From assembly GCA_964544965.1 (NCBI GenBank), contig CAZJED010000011.1:1-32717 (forward strand): DNA of 32,717 nucleotides. The letters run 5' to 3'. The notes beneath the pieces are model-generated. The model did not search any database and was not told the DNA's origin. It worked only from the letters and a program-made list of their open reading frames with translations. Both the position numbers and the translations under genes were made by a program. Source of the DNA: UBA11869 sp964544965. Its GTDB lineage: Bacteria; Pseudomonadota; Gammaproteobacteria; Eutrophobiales; Eutrophobiaceae. The number at the start of each line of letters is the position of its first letter. Positions within the stretch are counted from its first letter, which is position 1. Shown in pieces: positions 18,275 to 26,640 of this stretch.

Positions 18275-19943
18275 AGCCTAGTCGGGATTTTGAAATTGAA
18301 TTACTTATCATAATAACTGGAATAATTCCTGCTACAACGATCGCTAATGCTGGTAATGCGGCATCCGCCAAACGTTCCTCATTAGCTAGCTCAAAAGTAC
18401 GAACGGCTAATGTATTAAAATTGAAGGGTCTTAGAATAAGTGTTGCGGGTAGCTCTTTTAACACATCAACAAATACTAATAATAAGGCTGTCAATAAACT
18501 TCCTCGCATGATTGGAATATGTATTCTTTTTACAATACTAATATGCGAAAAACCATTGGTTTTTGCAACTTCATCCATCTCGGGTTTTATTTTACTTAAA
18601 GCTGCATCCACCGTGTTTATTGAAATAGCTAGAAAACGAACAAGATAAGCAAAAATTAGTATAAACAAAGTTCCGCTAATTAATAAGCCGCTACTAATAT
18701 TGAAATGTATTTTTAAAAAATCATCTAACCTATTATCAAACCACGCAAATGGAATTAGGACGCCGATAGCAATAACCGTGCCTGGTATCGCATAACCAAT
18801 ACCAATAAATCGAACTAAAAGTCTATTTATAAAAGAATAACTATTTCTGTTCGTATATCCCAAGAATAACGCTATAGCCAATGCTAACAATGCTGTTATA
18901 AATGCGAGTGCTAGAGTATTAAATAATAGTAAATAAAAATCTTTATTAAATATTTCTGAATATGACTCAATTGCCCAATTAAATAAAAAACTTGCTGGGA
19001 TTATAAAACCGAGTAGTAATGGAATAAAACAAACAAAAAATGCAAAAAATGCTCGAATTCCTTTTAATTTCTGCTTTAGTAATGGGCTGTAGCGACTACT
19101 AGTATGATGGAAAGCTAATTGTGTGCGAGAACGTCTTTCTAAAAATATAAAAACAGCAACAAATAATAATAATAAAGCAGATAATTGTGCTGCTGCTAAA
19201 CTATTATCCATACCAAACCATGTTCTAAATATACCTGTTGTAAATGCAGATACACCAAAATATTGAACTGTTCCATAATCAGCTAAAGTCTCCATTAAAA
19301 CTAATGATAATCCGACTATAATCGCAGGTCTTGCTATGGGTAATGCCACACGTCTAAATGCATCCACATAATTACAACCCAATGTTCGAGATACCTCTAA
19401 AACACACACTGATTGTTCTATAAATGATGCTCTAGTTAACAGATAAATATAGGGATATAGCACAAACGATAACATTGCTGTTGCACCGCCAAGAGAACGT
19501 ACCTCTGGAAACCAATAATCATGATACTCCCAACCCGTTAATCCTCTTATCATTTCTTGAACTGGGCCAGAGGCATCAAATGCTCCTGTATAACTATAAG
19601 CAACAATATAGGCGGGCATCGACATAGGCAATAAAACTGCCCATTCTAGATAACGACTCATTGGAAATTTATACATGGTTATTAACCATGCGGGTATTAT
19701 TCCTAGTATTAGACTTAGGGAGCCAACTCCTATTAATAACGTAAATGAATTAGAAATATAATCTATCAGAACTGTATTAAATAAGTGAGTCCAAATTTCT
19801 TTAGCTGGGAAAAATAAAGACCCGCAGATAACTATTACAGGGATGCAAAATAATAACGAAAGTAAAACTAATGCTAGATTAAAATTTGAAAGATTAAAAT
19901 TTAATTTACTATGTAATACTTCTGAATATTTTCTAAAGGTCAT
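18267..19943 (-). CDS. fbpB: Iron(III) ABC transporter permease
   Basis: This 558-residue inner-membrane protein is made of two homologous permease halves, about 12 predicted membrane segments in all. Each half carries an EAA-type loop contacting the ATPase: VSRTLGCNYVDAFRRVALPIARP in the first half and AKTNGFSHISIVKRIHIPIMRG in the second. This fused architecture is typical of FbpB and of ThiP; the binding protein beside it indicates iron. It follows fbpA by 17 bp. Confidence 0.92.
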   Translation of the reverse strand: MTFRKYSEVLHSKLNFNLSNFNLALVLLSLLFCIPVIVICGSLFFPAKEIWTHLFNTVLIDYISNSFTLLIGVGSLSLILGIIPAWLITMYKFPMSRYLEWAVLLPMSMPAYIVAYSYTGAFDASGPVQEMIRGLTGWEYHDYWFPEVRSLGGATAMLSFVLYPYIYLLTRASFIEQSVCVLEVSRTLGCNYVDAFRRVALPIARPAIIVGLSLVLMETLADYGTVQYFGVSAFTTGIFRTWFGMDNSLAAAQLSALLLLFVAVFIFLERRSRTQLAFHHTSSRYSPLLKQKLKGIRAFFAFFVCFIPLLLGFIIPASFLFNWAIESYSEIFNKDFYLLLFNTLALAFITALLALAIALFLGYTNRNSYSFINRLLVRFIGIGYAIPGTVIAIGVLIPFAWFDNRLDDFLKIHFNISSGLLISGTLFILIFAYLVRFLAISINTVDAALSKIKPEMDEVAKTNGFSHISIVKRIHIPIMRGSLLTALLLVFVDVLKELPATLILRPFNFNTLAVRTFELANEERLADAALPALAIVVAGIIPVIMISNSISKSRLGYE

Positions 19944-19960
19944 TTATTACACTATATAAT

Positions 19961-20980
19961 CTACTTCCATCCGACTCGATCCATTAATAAAACAGCATCA
20001 CTATTATACTTGCCTAATAAACCAAGATTTATATCATCAGATACAAATGATCCCCACTTTTTTAAAACTCCAGTATTTTTTATTTTGGTATTAACTGGAT
20101 ACTCATAATTAACATTAGAATACCATTCCTGTGCTTCATTAGTAACAAGATATTCTAATAATTGAGTGGCTTCATCTTTATTTTTTGAATATTTTGTGAT
20201 GCCCGCTCCACTAATATTCACATGAGCACCATTTCCATTTTGATCAGGCCAAAATAACTTTACCTTCATTGCTGCAGACACTTCATTTTTTTGACTAGAG
20301 TCAAGCATACCTGCTAGATAATAATTATTCACCAAAGCAATATCACATACACCTGTAGCAACAGCTTTTATCTGATCACGATCGCCGCCTTTTGGCTGTC
20401 TTGCAAAATTCCCAACTAACCCTTTTGCCCAAATTTCAGTTTCGCCAACTCCATGACGGGCAATCATTGATGCAACCAATGACTGATTATAAATATTTGA
20501 TGATGAGCGTACGCATATACGACCTTTCCACTTTGGATTCGATAGATCCATATAATTAATTAAATCTTTAGTTTTAACTCTTTCGGGAGCAAAAACTATA
20601 ACCCTTGACCTAACTGAAAGACCAAACCAATAACTATTTTTATCACGCAAAGTTTCGGGTATCACTTTACTTAAAACTTCAGAATTAATTTCTTGTAACA
20701 ACCCTTTTTCTTTTGCCCTAACTAGCCTTGCTGCATCGACTGTTAACAAAATATCAGCTGGTGTATTTTTCCCTTCTATTTCTAGACGCTTTATAAACGT
20801 ATCTGCCTTACCAGTGATAAGGTTAACTTCAATACCTGTTTTTTCATTGAATTTCTTTAATAATGGTTTTATTAACGCTTCCTTTCTTGCAGAATAAATA
20901 TTTACTTCAGCTGCATTTGCTAATTGTTGAAATATAAGAAAGACAATAAAGACGTATATTATTTTGACTCTAATATTCAC
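19961..20980 (-). CDS. fbpA: Periplasmic iron(III)-binding protein
   Basis: This 339-residue substrate-binding protein has a signal peptide (cleavage near ANA, residue 23) and the start AEVNIYSARKE typical of FbpA/FutA ferric-binding proteins. The paired tyrosines that coordinate Fe3+ are at 220-221 (VNNYYLAGML), and NQNGNGAHVNISGAGI is also diagnostic. The start is GTG, eight bases after AAGG. It is the first gene of the fbpABC unit and is preceded by an unusual 243-nt leader containing a terminator, and by Fur-like boxes. ThiB is less likely because of the tyrosine pair and the iron-type promoter. Confidence 0.93.
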   Translation of the reverse strand: MNIRVKIIYVFIVFLIFQQLANAAEVNIYSARKEALIKPLLKKFNEKTGIEVNLITGKADTFIKRLEIEGKNTPADILLTVDAARLVRAKEKGLLQEINSEVLSKVIPETLRDKNSYWFGLSVRSRVIVFAPERVKTKDLINYMDLSNPKWKGRICVRSSSNIYNQSLVASMIARHGVGETEIWAKGLVGNFARQPKGGDRDQIKAVATGVCDIALVNNYYLAGMLDSSQKNEVSAAMKVKLFWPDQNGNGAHVNISGAGITKYSKNKDEATQLLEYLVTNEAQEWYSNVNYEYPVNTKIKNTGVLKKWGSFVSDDINLGLLGKYNSDAVLLMDRVGWK

Positions 20981-21041
20981 TGAAAAACCTTATTTTATGT
21001 TAAGTATAAATAATTATAATTCTTAATTACATCGTAAAATT

Positions 21042-21068
21042 AAAAAAAAGGGCGCTAAAAAGCGCCCT
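21042..21068 (-). terminator. Intrinsic terminator inside the fbpA leader
   Basis: On the - strand a perfect 8-bp stem AGGGCGCT/AGCGCCCT closes a TTTT loop and is followed immediately by a run of Ts (21048-21042). It points toward fbpA and lies 61 bp before the fbpA start. There is no - strand gene upstream for it to end, so it probably acts as an attenuator or as the end of a small RNA. Confidence 0.85.
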
Positions 21069-21223
21069 ATAAATATCACCACGAGGATATTACCGTGTTA
21101 ACGATAATTCTTAAAATTCGTGATTTAACGTAAATACGTTTCTAATTTAAATTGAAGCTCTCGCTATATGTTCGTCCGTATTTTTCTTAAATTTGAAAGT
21201 AATTCTAATCGAGAATTATTATC
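21042..21223 (-). ncRNA. Candidate iron-regulated leader or small RNA upstream of fbpA
   Basis: The inferred start at about 21223, seven bases after the -10 box, and the terminator at 21068-21042 delimit a transcript of about 180 nt with no credible reading frame. Local stems are visible, for example AACGT-ATTT-ACGTT and AATATC/GATATT just before the terminator. It could be a cis-acting attenuator for fbpABC or a Fur-controlled trans-acting RNA in the manner of RyhB; I see no sequence resemblance to RyhB. The existence of the transcript is inferred, not shown. Confidence 0.4.
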
Positions 21224-21224
21224 A
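21210..21224 (-). promoter_or_regulatory. Second Fur-like box at the start point
   Basis: TGATAAT-A-ATTCTCG matches 12 of 14 positions of the 7-1-7 Fur consensus. It lies 33 bp (about three helical turns) from the first box and covers the predicted transcription start. Confidence 0.5.
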
Positions 21225-21229
21225 GTTAG

Positions 21230-21258
21230 ATAATAATCTAAATAAGAATTATTATCAA
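21230..21258 (-). promoter_or_regulatory. Sigma-70 promoter for the fbpABC unit
   Basis: On the - strand, TTGATA (21258-21253, five of six matches to TTGACA) is separated by 17 bp from TATTAT (21235-21230, five of six matches to TATAAT). The predicted start is near 21223. It is the best promoter in the 428-bp region between fbpA and prlC. Apart from this regulatory block I see nothing else in that region. Confidence 0.6.
21243..21257 (-). promoter_or_regulatory. Fur-like box overlapping the -35/spacer
   Basis: TGATAAT-A-ATTCTTA matches 12 of 14 positions of the 7-1-7 Fur consensus TGATAAT-n-ATTATCA. It overlaps the -35 and spacer of the fbpA promoter, where binding would block RNA polymerase. 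The iron transporter downstream supports the assignment. Confidence 0.55.
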
Positions 21259-21408
21259 TAAGAAATTATTACACATAAATACAATAAGTTAATACAATAT
21301 AATTTGGCTATTATTTCTTCTGCTGCCTAGAAATAATTTTAATTATTAGTTTGTTTTAATAGTAATATTTGCCATAAAATTTCACTTAAAAAAAGAACGG
21401 CGTAAACA

Positions 21409-23454
21409 ATGAAAAACGATAATCCTTTACTACAAAAATATACTCTTCCCCCATTCGATAAAATTATGGTACGACATATTGAGCCGGCAATTAACTATAT
21501 GATTGATGAAAATAGAAAAGAACTGAAATATATAATTAAAAATACAAAAAACTATACTTGGAAAAATTTCTTTCAAAAAATTGAAAATATGGAAGACCGA
21601 TTACAACGTGTTTGGTCGCCTGTAAGTCACTTGCATTCAGTTGCAGATAATAATGAACTTCGTAAAGCTTATAATAATTGTTTGACTAAATTATCAAATT
21701 ACTCTACAGAAATGGGGCAAAACATAGATCTTTTCAAAACTTACGATATTTTCTCAAAAAAATCTTCATTTAAAAATCTATCAAAATCTCAAAAAAAAAT
21801 TATAAATAATTCAATACGTGATTTTCGTTTATCTGGCATAGATCTTAATATTGAATCAAAAAAAATATATAAAAAAATTCAAAATAAATTATCTGAACTT
21901 CAAACTAAATTTGAAGAAAACCTGCTTGATGCCACTCATGCATGGAAAAAACATATTACTGATAAAAATGAACTCTCCGGTATCCCAGATTCAGTAATTG
22001 CGCTAGCTTCCGAGACTGCAAAAAAAGAAAATAAAGAAGGTTGGCTATTTACTCTTGAAGCCCCTTTTTATATACCAGTCATGAAATATGCAGATAGTTC
22101 TGCCTTAAGAAAAGAAATGTACTGGGCATACACAACAAGAGCTTCTGAAATAGGACCAAATGCTGGGGAATTTGATAACACTAAGATAATGTATGACATT
22201 CTGGAGTATCGGACTAAAAAATCAGAACTATTAGGTTTTAAAAATTTTGCTAATTATTCACTAGAAACAAAGATGGCAAAATCAACTGATGAGGTTTTAA
22301 ATTTTTTGACTAATCTTGTTGATCGTACAAAAAAATATGCAATAAATGAATTTAAAGAGTTAGAAGAATTTACATCTCGACTTTCAGGTATAAATAATTT
22401 AAAGGCGTACGATATTCTTTATTACTCTGAAAAACTAAAACAAAAGAAATTTTCAATATCACAAGAAGAATTACGCCGTTATTTTCCTATCAAACAAGTT
22501 ATTAATGGCTTATTTTCAATAACAAAGAAACTTTATGATATTGAAATAAGAAAAAGAAGTGGCGTTCAAGTATGGAATAATGATGTAGAATTTTTTGACA
22601 TTCTTGATAATAAAGGAATAATTATAGCAAGTTTTTTTCTTGATCTTTTCTCACGCCAACATAAACGTGGTGGTGCATGGATGGATGAGTGCATTGTAAG
22701 AAAAAAAATAAATTCTAAAATACAAAATCCAGTGGCATATCTTACATGTAATTTTACACCACCCATCGACGACAAACCTACTCTATTAACACATGATGAA
22801 GTAATTACACTATTTCATGAATTCGGGCATGGTTTACATCATATGATGACAAAGATTGATTACTGTGGTGTTTCTGGAATTAATGGTGTCCCATGGGATG
22901 CAGTTGAATTACCAAGTCAATTTATGGAAAATTTTTGCTGGGAAAAAGAAGCTCTGGACTTATTTGCGCGTGATTTCGAAACCGGAAAAACGATAGATAA
23001 TGGTTTATTTAAAAAAATGACGAAGGCAAGGTCGTTTCAAATGGCAATGCAAATGATAAGGCAGCTTGAATATGCCATATTTGATTTCCGGCTTCATTTA
23101 GAATATGCATCAAGAAAAGATTTAGATATACAAATATTATTGGATGAAGTGCGTAAATACGTTACTGTAGTAGAAACCCCTGAATTTAATAGATTTCAGC
23201 ACAGTTTTTCACATATATTCGCTGGTGGTTATGCAGCTGGTTATTATAGCTATAAATGGGCTGAAGTTTTATCCGCAGATGCCTTTTCTAAATTTGAAGA
23301 AAAAGGTATCTTTAATAAAATAACAGGAAAAGAGTTTTTAAAAACGATTCTTGAAAAAGGAGGGAGTTGTGAACCGATGGAAATGTTTGTTGAATTTAGA
23401 GGTCGCGAACCTAGCATAGAACCTCTCTTAAAACATATTGGAATTACAAATTAA
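21409..23454 (+). CDS. prlC: Oligopeptidase A (M3 metallopeptidase)
   Basis: This 681-residue cytoplasmic zinc peptidase is near the 680 residues of E. coli PrlC/OpdA. It degrades short peptides, including cleaved signal peptides. The HEFGH zinc motif is at residues 470-474, and the third zinc ligand is the Glu near residue 500 in AVELPSQFMENF. The N-terminus NPLLQKYTLPPFDKI is typical. The following SH3-domain gene begins 6 bp later. Codon use is particularly AT-rich, but that matches its neighbours. Confidence 0.95.
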   Translation: MKNDNPLLQKYTLPPFDKIMVRHIEPAINYMIDENRKELKYIIKNTKNYTWKNFFQKIENMEDRLQRVWSPVSHLHSVADNNELRKAYNNCLTKLSNYSTEMGQNIDLFKTYDIFSKKSSFKNLSKSQKKIINNSIRDFRLSGIDLNIESKKIYKKIQNKLSELQTKFEENLLDATHAWKKHITDKNELSGIPDSVIALASETAKKENKEGWLFTLEAPFYIPVMKYADSSALRKEMYWAYTTRASEIGPNAGEFDNTKIMYDILEYRTKKSELLGFKNFANYSLETKMAKSTDEVLNFLTNLVDRTKKYAINEFKELEEFTSRLSGINNLKAYDILYYSEKLKQKKFSISQEELRRYFPIKQVINGLFSITKKLYDIEIRKRSGVQVWNNDVEFFDILDNKGIIIASFFLDLFSRQHKRGGAWMDECIVRKKINSKIQNPVAYLTCNFTPPIDDKPTLLTHDEVITLFHEFGHGLHHMMTKIDYCGVSGINGVPWDAVELPSQFMENFCWEKEALDLFARDFETGKTIDNGLFKKMTKARSFQMAMQMIRQLEYAIFDFRLHLEYASRKDLDIQILLDEVRKYVTVVETPEFNRFQHSFSHIFAGGYAAGYYSYKWAEVLSADAFSKFEEKGIFNKITGKEFLKTILEKGGSCEPMEMFVEFRGREPSIEPLLKHIGITN

Positions 23455-23460
23455 CACTGA

Positions 23461-24153
23461 ATGAATAATAAAAACTTTTTTTATATACTAATAAGCGCAG
23501 TTTTAACTGCTTCAACAGCAATACATGCTGAAGTCGTTTATGTAACTGATGAAGTAAAAATTGGTCTGCATAAAGAACCTTCGAATGAAAGCCCAATAAT
23601 AAAGCTTGTTCCTAGTGGAACCAAACTAAATATCATTGAACGTGAAAATGATCTTATTCATGTTGAGGAACCAGAAGGTGTGCGTGGATGGATAAACAGC
23701 CAAAATATATTAAATAGTAAACCAGGAAAAACAAAAATAATTGAATTAGAAACAACAAAAAAAGAATTGGAGAAAAAAATAGAAACATTAAAAAGTGATC
23801 ATGAAAAATCAATTTCAAATCAAGAACTCGAACAAAAATTAAACGCTGAACGTCTTAAAGTTGGTGAATTACAAGTAGAACTAACAAATATAAAATCAAA
23901 GGCTGGTGATATTGAATCAAATGAAAAACTACTTGCGGATATCAAGCATCTAGAAAGTGCAAATGAACAATTAATTGGCCAATTGGAATCTTCAGGAATT
24001 GGAGTTGAAAATAATGACGGCAAATTATCACCAAGCAATAATTCTTCGTTGTCATTTATTTCATTTTCAATTATTTTTATTTTTGGTGTAATTGGCGGAG
24101 TTTTAATTATTGATTATTTAAATCGCCGAAGACATGGTGGCTTCAGAGTTTAA
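23461..24153 (+). CDS. SH3-domain membrane protein (TIGR04211/YgiM type)
   Basis: This 230-residue protein has four parts in order: a signal peptide ending IHA; a bacterial SH3-like domain (about residues 25-80, including GLHKEPSNESPIIKLVPSGTKL and VRGWINS); a coiled coil rich in Glu/Lys/Leu (about 85-180); and a single C-terminal membrane helix (FISFSIIFIFGVIGGVLII) followed by a basic tail. This order defines the TIGR04211 'SH3 and anchor domain' family. The SH3-like part should lie in the periplasm and may bind peptidoglycan; no function is firmly established. Confidence 0.82.
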   Translation: MNNKNFFYILISAVLTASTAIHAEVVYVTDEVKIGLHKEPSNESPIIKLVPSGTKLNIIERENDLIHVEEPEGVRGWINSQNILNSKPGKTKIIELETTKKELEKKIETLKSDHEKSISNQELEQKLNAERLKVGELQVELTNIKSKAGDIESNEKLLADIKHLESANEQLIGQLESSGIGVENNDGKLSPSNNSSLSFISFSIIFIFGVIGGVLIIDYLNRRRHGGFRV

Positions 24154-24191
24154 TAACTAATTCTTCTAATTTTAATATTTTTTAAAATATT

Positions 24192-24962
24192 GTGTTTAAG
24201 ATTGCTACATGGAATGTCAATTCGCTAAAAGTAAGATTGCCTCATGTTTTAGCGTGGCTAGAAAAAGAAAAAGCTGATGTGTTAGCCCTACAGGAAACAA
24301 AATCTATTGATGAAAACTTTCCAATTGATGCAATTAAAGAAATTGGTTATCGAGTAAGTTTCACTGGTCAGAAAACTTATAATGGTGTTGCTACAATTTC
24401 AAAGCACCCAATTAAAATAATATCAAAAAACATACCTAATTATAGTGACCCACAAAAAAGAGTCCTGGCTGTTAATACAGCAGATATAACTATATTAAAT
24501 GTATACGTACCAAACGGTTCTGAAGTAAATTCTGATAAATATAAATACAAACTCGAATGGTTTTCTAAACTACACCCTTTCATAAAAAAATTACAAAATG
24601 AAAATAGTCGATTAATTATTTTAGGAGATTTTAACATTGCTCCGGCAGATCAAGATGTACATGACCCGAAAGAATGGGAGGGATGTGTTCTTGTCAGTCA
24701 ACCTGAAAGAAATGAATTTGAAAAATTATTATCAAATAATATGATAGATTGCTTCCGGATCTTTAATAATGGTGGCGGCTATTTCTCATGGTGGGACTAT
24801 AGGGCGGCATCTTTTAGAAGAGATCGTGGAGTTAGAATTGACCATATATTGGCATCCAAAATTACTTCTGAATTATGTAAAGCATGTTATATTGATAAAA
24901 ATCCACGAAAACTTGAGCGCCCCTCTGACCACACCCCTGTAGTCGCTGAATTTGATATATGA
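24192..24962 (+). CDS. xthA: Exodeoxyribonuclease III
   Basis: This 256-residue EEP-superfamily nuclease and AP endonuclease acts in base-excision repair. Motifs in order are KIATWNVNSL (Asn), LQETKS (catalytic Glu), NVYVPNGSE (Tyr), GDFNIAP (Asp/Asn), WWDYRAASFRRDRGVRIDH, and the C-terminal SDHTPV (His). The start is a GTG; an in-frame TAA lies a few codons upstream, so there is little alternative. The Shine-Dalgarno is weak. Confidence 0.95.
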   Translation: MFKIATWNVNSLKVRLPHVLAWLEKEKADVLALQETKSIDENFPIDAIKEIGYRVSFTGQKTYNGVATISKHPIKIISKNIPNYSDPQKRVLAVNTADITILNVYVPNGSEVNSDKYKYKLEWFSKLHPFIKKLQNENSRLIILGDFNIAPADQDVHDPKEWEGCVLVSQPERNEFEKLLSNNMIDCFRIFNNGGGYFSWWDYRAASFRRDRGVRIDHILASKITSELCKACYIDKNPRKLERPSDHTPVVAEFDI

Positions 24963-25074
24963 ACTTTTACGATTCTCTCAATACATCTTCTAATATCGAG
25001 ATTGCCAAATAAATGGAGTTAGCATAGAATTCCCGCCCCACGGCATGAAACATAAAAAATAGAGTACGTAAATA

Positions 25075-25278
25075 ATGAAAGCAGATATACACCCGAAATA
25101 CGAGGACATCACCGTCCAGTGTAGTTGCGGAAATGCATTTAAAACAAAATCTACATATTCCGGAGAACTTCATATAGACGTTTGCTCCGAGTGCCATCCT
25201 TTCTATACTGGCAAACAGAAAATGCTTGATACCGCAGGGCGCGTAGATAAATTTCGTAAAAAATACGGGATGTCTTAA
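25075..25278 (+). CDS. rpmE: 50S ribosomal protein L31 (zinc-binding form)
   Basis: The 67-residue L31 is the C+ (zinc) paralogue: Cys16, Cys18, Cys37 and Cys40 form the zinc site (CSCGN and CSECHPFYTG). KADIHPKY at the N-terminus and DTAGRVDKFRKKYG at the C-terminus are standard. The gene has its own 112-bp upstream spacer and is followed by a 506-bp region without protein-coding genes. Confidence 0.97.
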   Translation: MKADIHPKYEDITVQCSCGNAFKTKSTYSGELHIDVCSECHPFYTGKQKMLDTAGRVDKFRKKYGMS

Positions 25279-25341
25279 AAGTAAAACACTCTCGAGTCTA
25301 TTAGATTATGCTCTATTTCAGGGCAATTTTTATATATAAAA

Positions 25342-25384
25342 TTATCCACATTTTCTGTGGATAACTCTGTGGAAGTTATGCATA
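25342..25384. promoter_or_regulatory. Paired DnaA boxes
   Basis: TTATCCACA (25342-25350) and its exact inverse TGTGGATAA (25356-25364) are both perfect DnaA boxes of the high-affinity R1/R4 type, five bases apart. TTATGCATA at 25376-25384 matches eight of nine. The flanks are very AT-rich. The two boxes also form a hairpin-capable inverted repeat. Confidence 0.7.
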
Positions 25385-25545
25385 TATCGAGGCTGAAGCG
25401 ACACAACTATCTCAACTTTACTAAAACTATTAAAAATTAACCACTTTTCTAAATTCTTTATAATACATATACTTAGATTAATAATGTTCTAATCTGCAAA
25501 GTGTTTAACCGCATCTTATTGAAAATAATTACTGATATTACAAAA

Positions 25546-25573
25546 TTGTGTATAAAGAATTTCTTAATATACT
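25546..25573 (+). promoter_or_regulatory. Promoter for the structured RNA, with an overlapping DnaA box
   Basis: TTGTGT (25546-25551) is followed after 16 bp by TATACT (25568-25573, five of six matches to TATAAT), predicting a start at about 25580, where the first RNA stem begins. The -35 is weak (three of six). A further perfect DnaA box (TGTGTATAA, inverse of TTATACACA) at 25547-25555 overlaps it. Confidence 0.5.
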
Positions 25574-25577
25574 ACAT

Positions 25578-25778
25578 CTGCCCATGGAACTTTCGAATCT
25601 AACAATACTCTAAAGTGTTATATGTCATCTTCTGTCTTTCCTCCCTTGGGCAGAAAGAATCCGGCTTTAAGTGCCGGAAGACATTAAAAGACACATAACT
25701 AAACTCCTACTGTAAGTGTCTTTAGCCCCGGATAGATGAAAATTCCCTAGATAAGCACAAAAATCCGGGGCGCTTTTT
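25578..25778 (+). ncRNA. Unassigned structured small RNA (~200 nt)
   Basis: Four perfect stems follow in order: TCTGCCCA/TGGGCAGA (25577-25584 with 25647-25654), TCCGGC/GCCGGA (25660-25665 with 25673-25678), AAAGACAC/GTGTCTTT (25687-25694 with 25716-25723), and the terminator stem. A -10 box lies just upstream and a T-tract ends the unit, so promoter, stems and terminator agree on one ~200-nt transcript. It converges on the engB 3' end, the place held by Spot 42 in enteric bacteria and ErsA in Pseudomonas, but I see no clear sequence match to either. It does not resemble 6S, tmRNA, RNase P or SRP RNA. The function is unknown. Confidence 0.6.
25725..25778 (+). terminator. Intrinsic terminator of the structured RNA
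   Basis: GCCCCGGAT (25725-25733) pairs perfectly with ATCCGGGGC (25763-25771) across a 29-nt loop and is followed by GC and TTTTT (25774-25778). The T-tract is on the + strand side only, which gives the direction. It ends 6 bp before the engB stop codon. Confidence 0.75.
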
Positions 25779-25784
25779 GTATAA

Positions 25785-26333
25785 TCAACAAAACAGCCAT
25801 TCGGCGAGTTTTTGACGGGATTCTTCTACCCCCGTACCTTTTAGAGCTGAAAATAACTGTATACTTGAATTAATTTCAGATAATTCCTTATTAACCTTAG
25901 CCATCGCGTTTTTAGCGTCATTTTTTGACAGTTTATCCGCTTTATTCAAAATAATATGAAGCGGTAAATTATTAGTTGTGCAGTACTTCAACATTAAATA
26001 ATCAAAGTTTTTTAGTGGGTGGCGAATATCAACAATGAGGAAAACGCCTTGCAATGATGAGCGTTCTTCTAGGTAATAATTCAGTAATTTTGACCATGAT
26101 TTTTTTGTTGAATCATCTACCTTTGCATATCCATACCCAGGTAAATCAACAATGCATATGTTTTCACTATACGAAAAATAATTTAATTCCCTAGTTCTTC
26201 CTGGAATTTTGCTAGTTCTTGCAAGATTTCGACGTGAGGTAATTTTATTTATTACGCTCGATTTTCCAACATTCGAACGGCCGGCAAAAACTACTTCCCT
26301 ATCAACATTAATGGGGAGCTGTTTTTTTGACAC
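25785..26333 (-). CDS. engB: Ribosome-assembly GTPase EngB/YsxC (start uncertain)
   Basis: This GTPase is needed for assembly of the large ribosomal subunit. G1 is GRSNVGKSS, the switch region RTSKIPGRTRELNYF, G3 DLPGYGYA, G4 NKADK and G5 SALKGTG. The coordinates use the first ordinary start codon (GTG 26333), giving 182 residues, short for the family. Family-like sequence continues upstream in frame: WYQHFEFKLGVVSKKQLP aligns without gaps to the N-terminus of E. coli EngB, which begins only a few residues before the equivalent YQQ. That region (to at least 26366) has no ATG, GTG or TTG in frame. Either ATT/ATC near 26396-26391 is used, placed 5-8 bases after GGAG, or one A is missing from the A-run at 26373-26370 and the ATG at 26383 is the real start. 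Confidence 0.93.
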   Translation of the reverse strand: MSKKQLPINVDREVVFAGRSNVGKSSVINKITSRRNLARTSKIPGRTRELNYFSYSENICIVDLPGYGYAKVDDSTKKSWSKLLNYYLEERSSLQGVFLIVDIRHPLKNFDYLMLKYCTTNNLPLHIILNKADKLSKNDAKNAMAKVNKELSEINSSIQLFSALKGTGVEESRQKLAEWLFC

Positions 26334-26640
26334 AACACCTAATTTAAATTCGAAATGTTGGTACCAATCTTTTGGAAGCTCATTAATTAAGATAATTATT
26401 ACTCCGAGTAAAATACGTTTTTCTAATTTCAGCTAATTATGCCAATAAATATAGCTAATTTGTGGCTTTTTTTGTTATTCGCTTGTGAATTACTCTTGTT
26501 TATAAGGCATAATTACAGAGAAATAATCGTAGTATGATTGTGCTCTGGAGGAAAAATAATCTTACTACTATTTTTTTCATATACTTTATTATAATAATTA
26601 ATGAAAGCCTGTATATTAAATATCGGCGAGGATAATTTAA

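Noticed and set aside
17231..20980. Thiamine importer (ThiBPQ) instead of iron importer
   Set aside because: The binding protein has the tyrosine pair of ferric-binding proteins, the ATPase is longer than ThiQ with a TOBE-like tail, no TPP-riboswitch sequence is visible, and the promoter carries Fur-like boxes.
21168..21233. A 21-residue + strand reading frame upstream of prlC
   Set aside because: There is no ribosome-binding site, it overlaps the Fur-like promoter on the other strand, and it resembles no family I know.
25577..25778. Assignment of the structured RNA as Spot 42 or a CsrB-type RNA
   Set aside because: Position fits Spot 42/ErsA and the terminator looks somewhat like Spot 42, but the rest does not match. 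There are too few GGA motifs in loops for a CsrB-type RNA.
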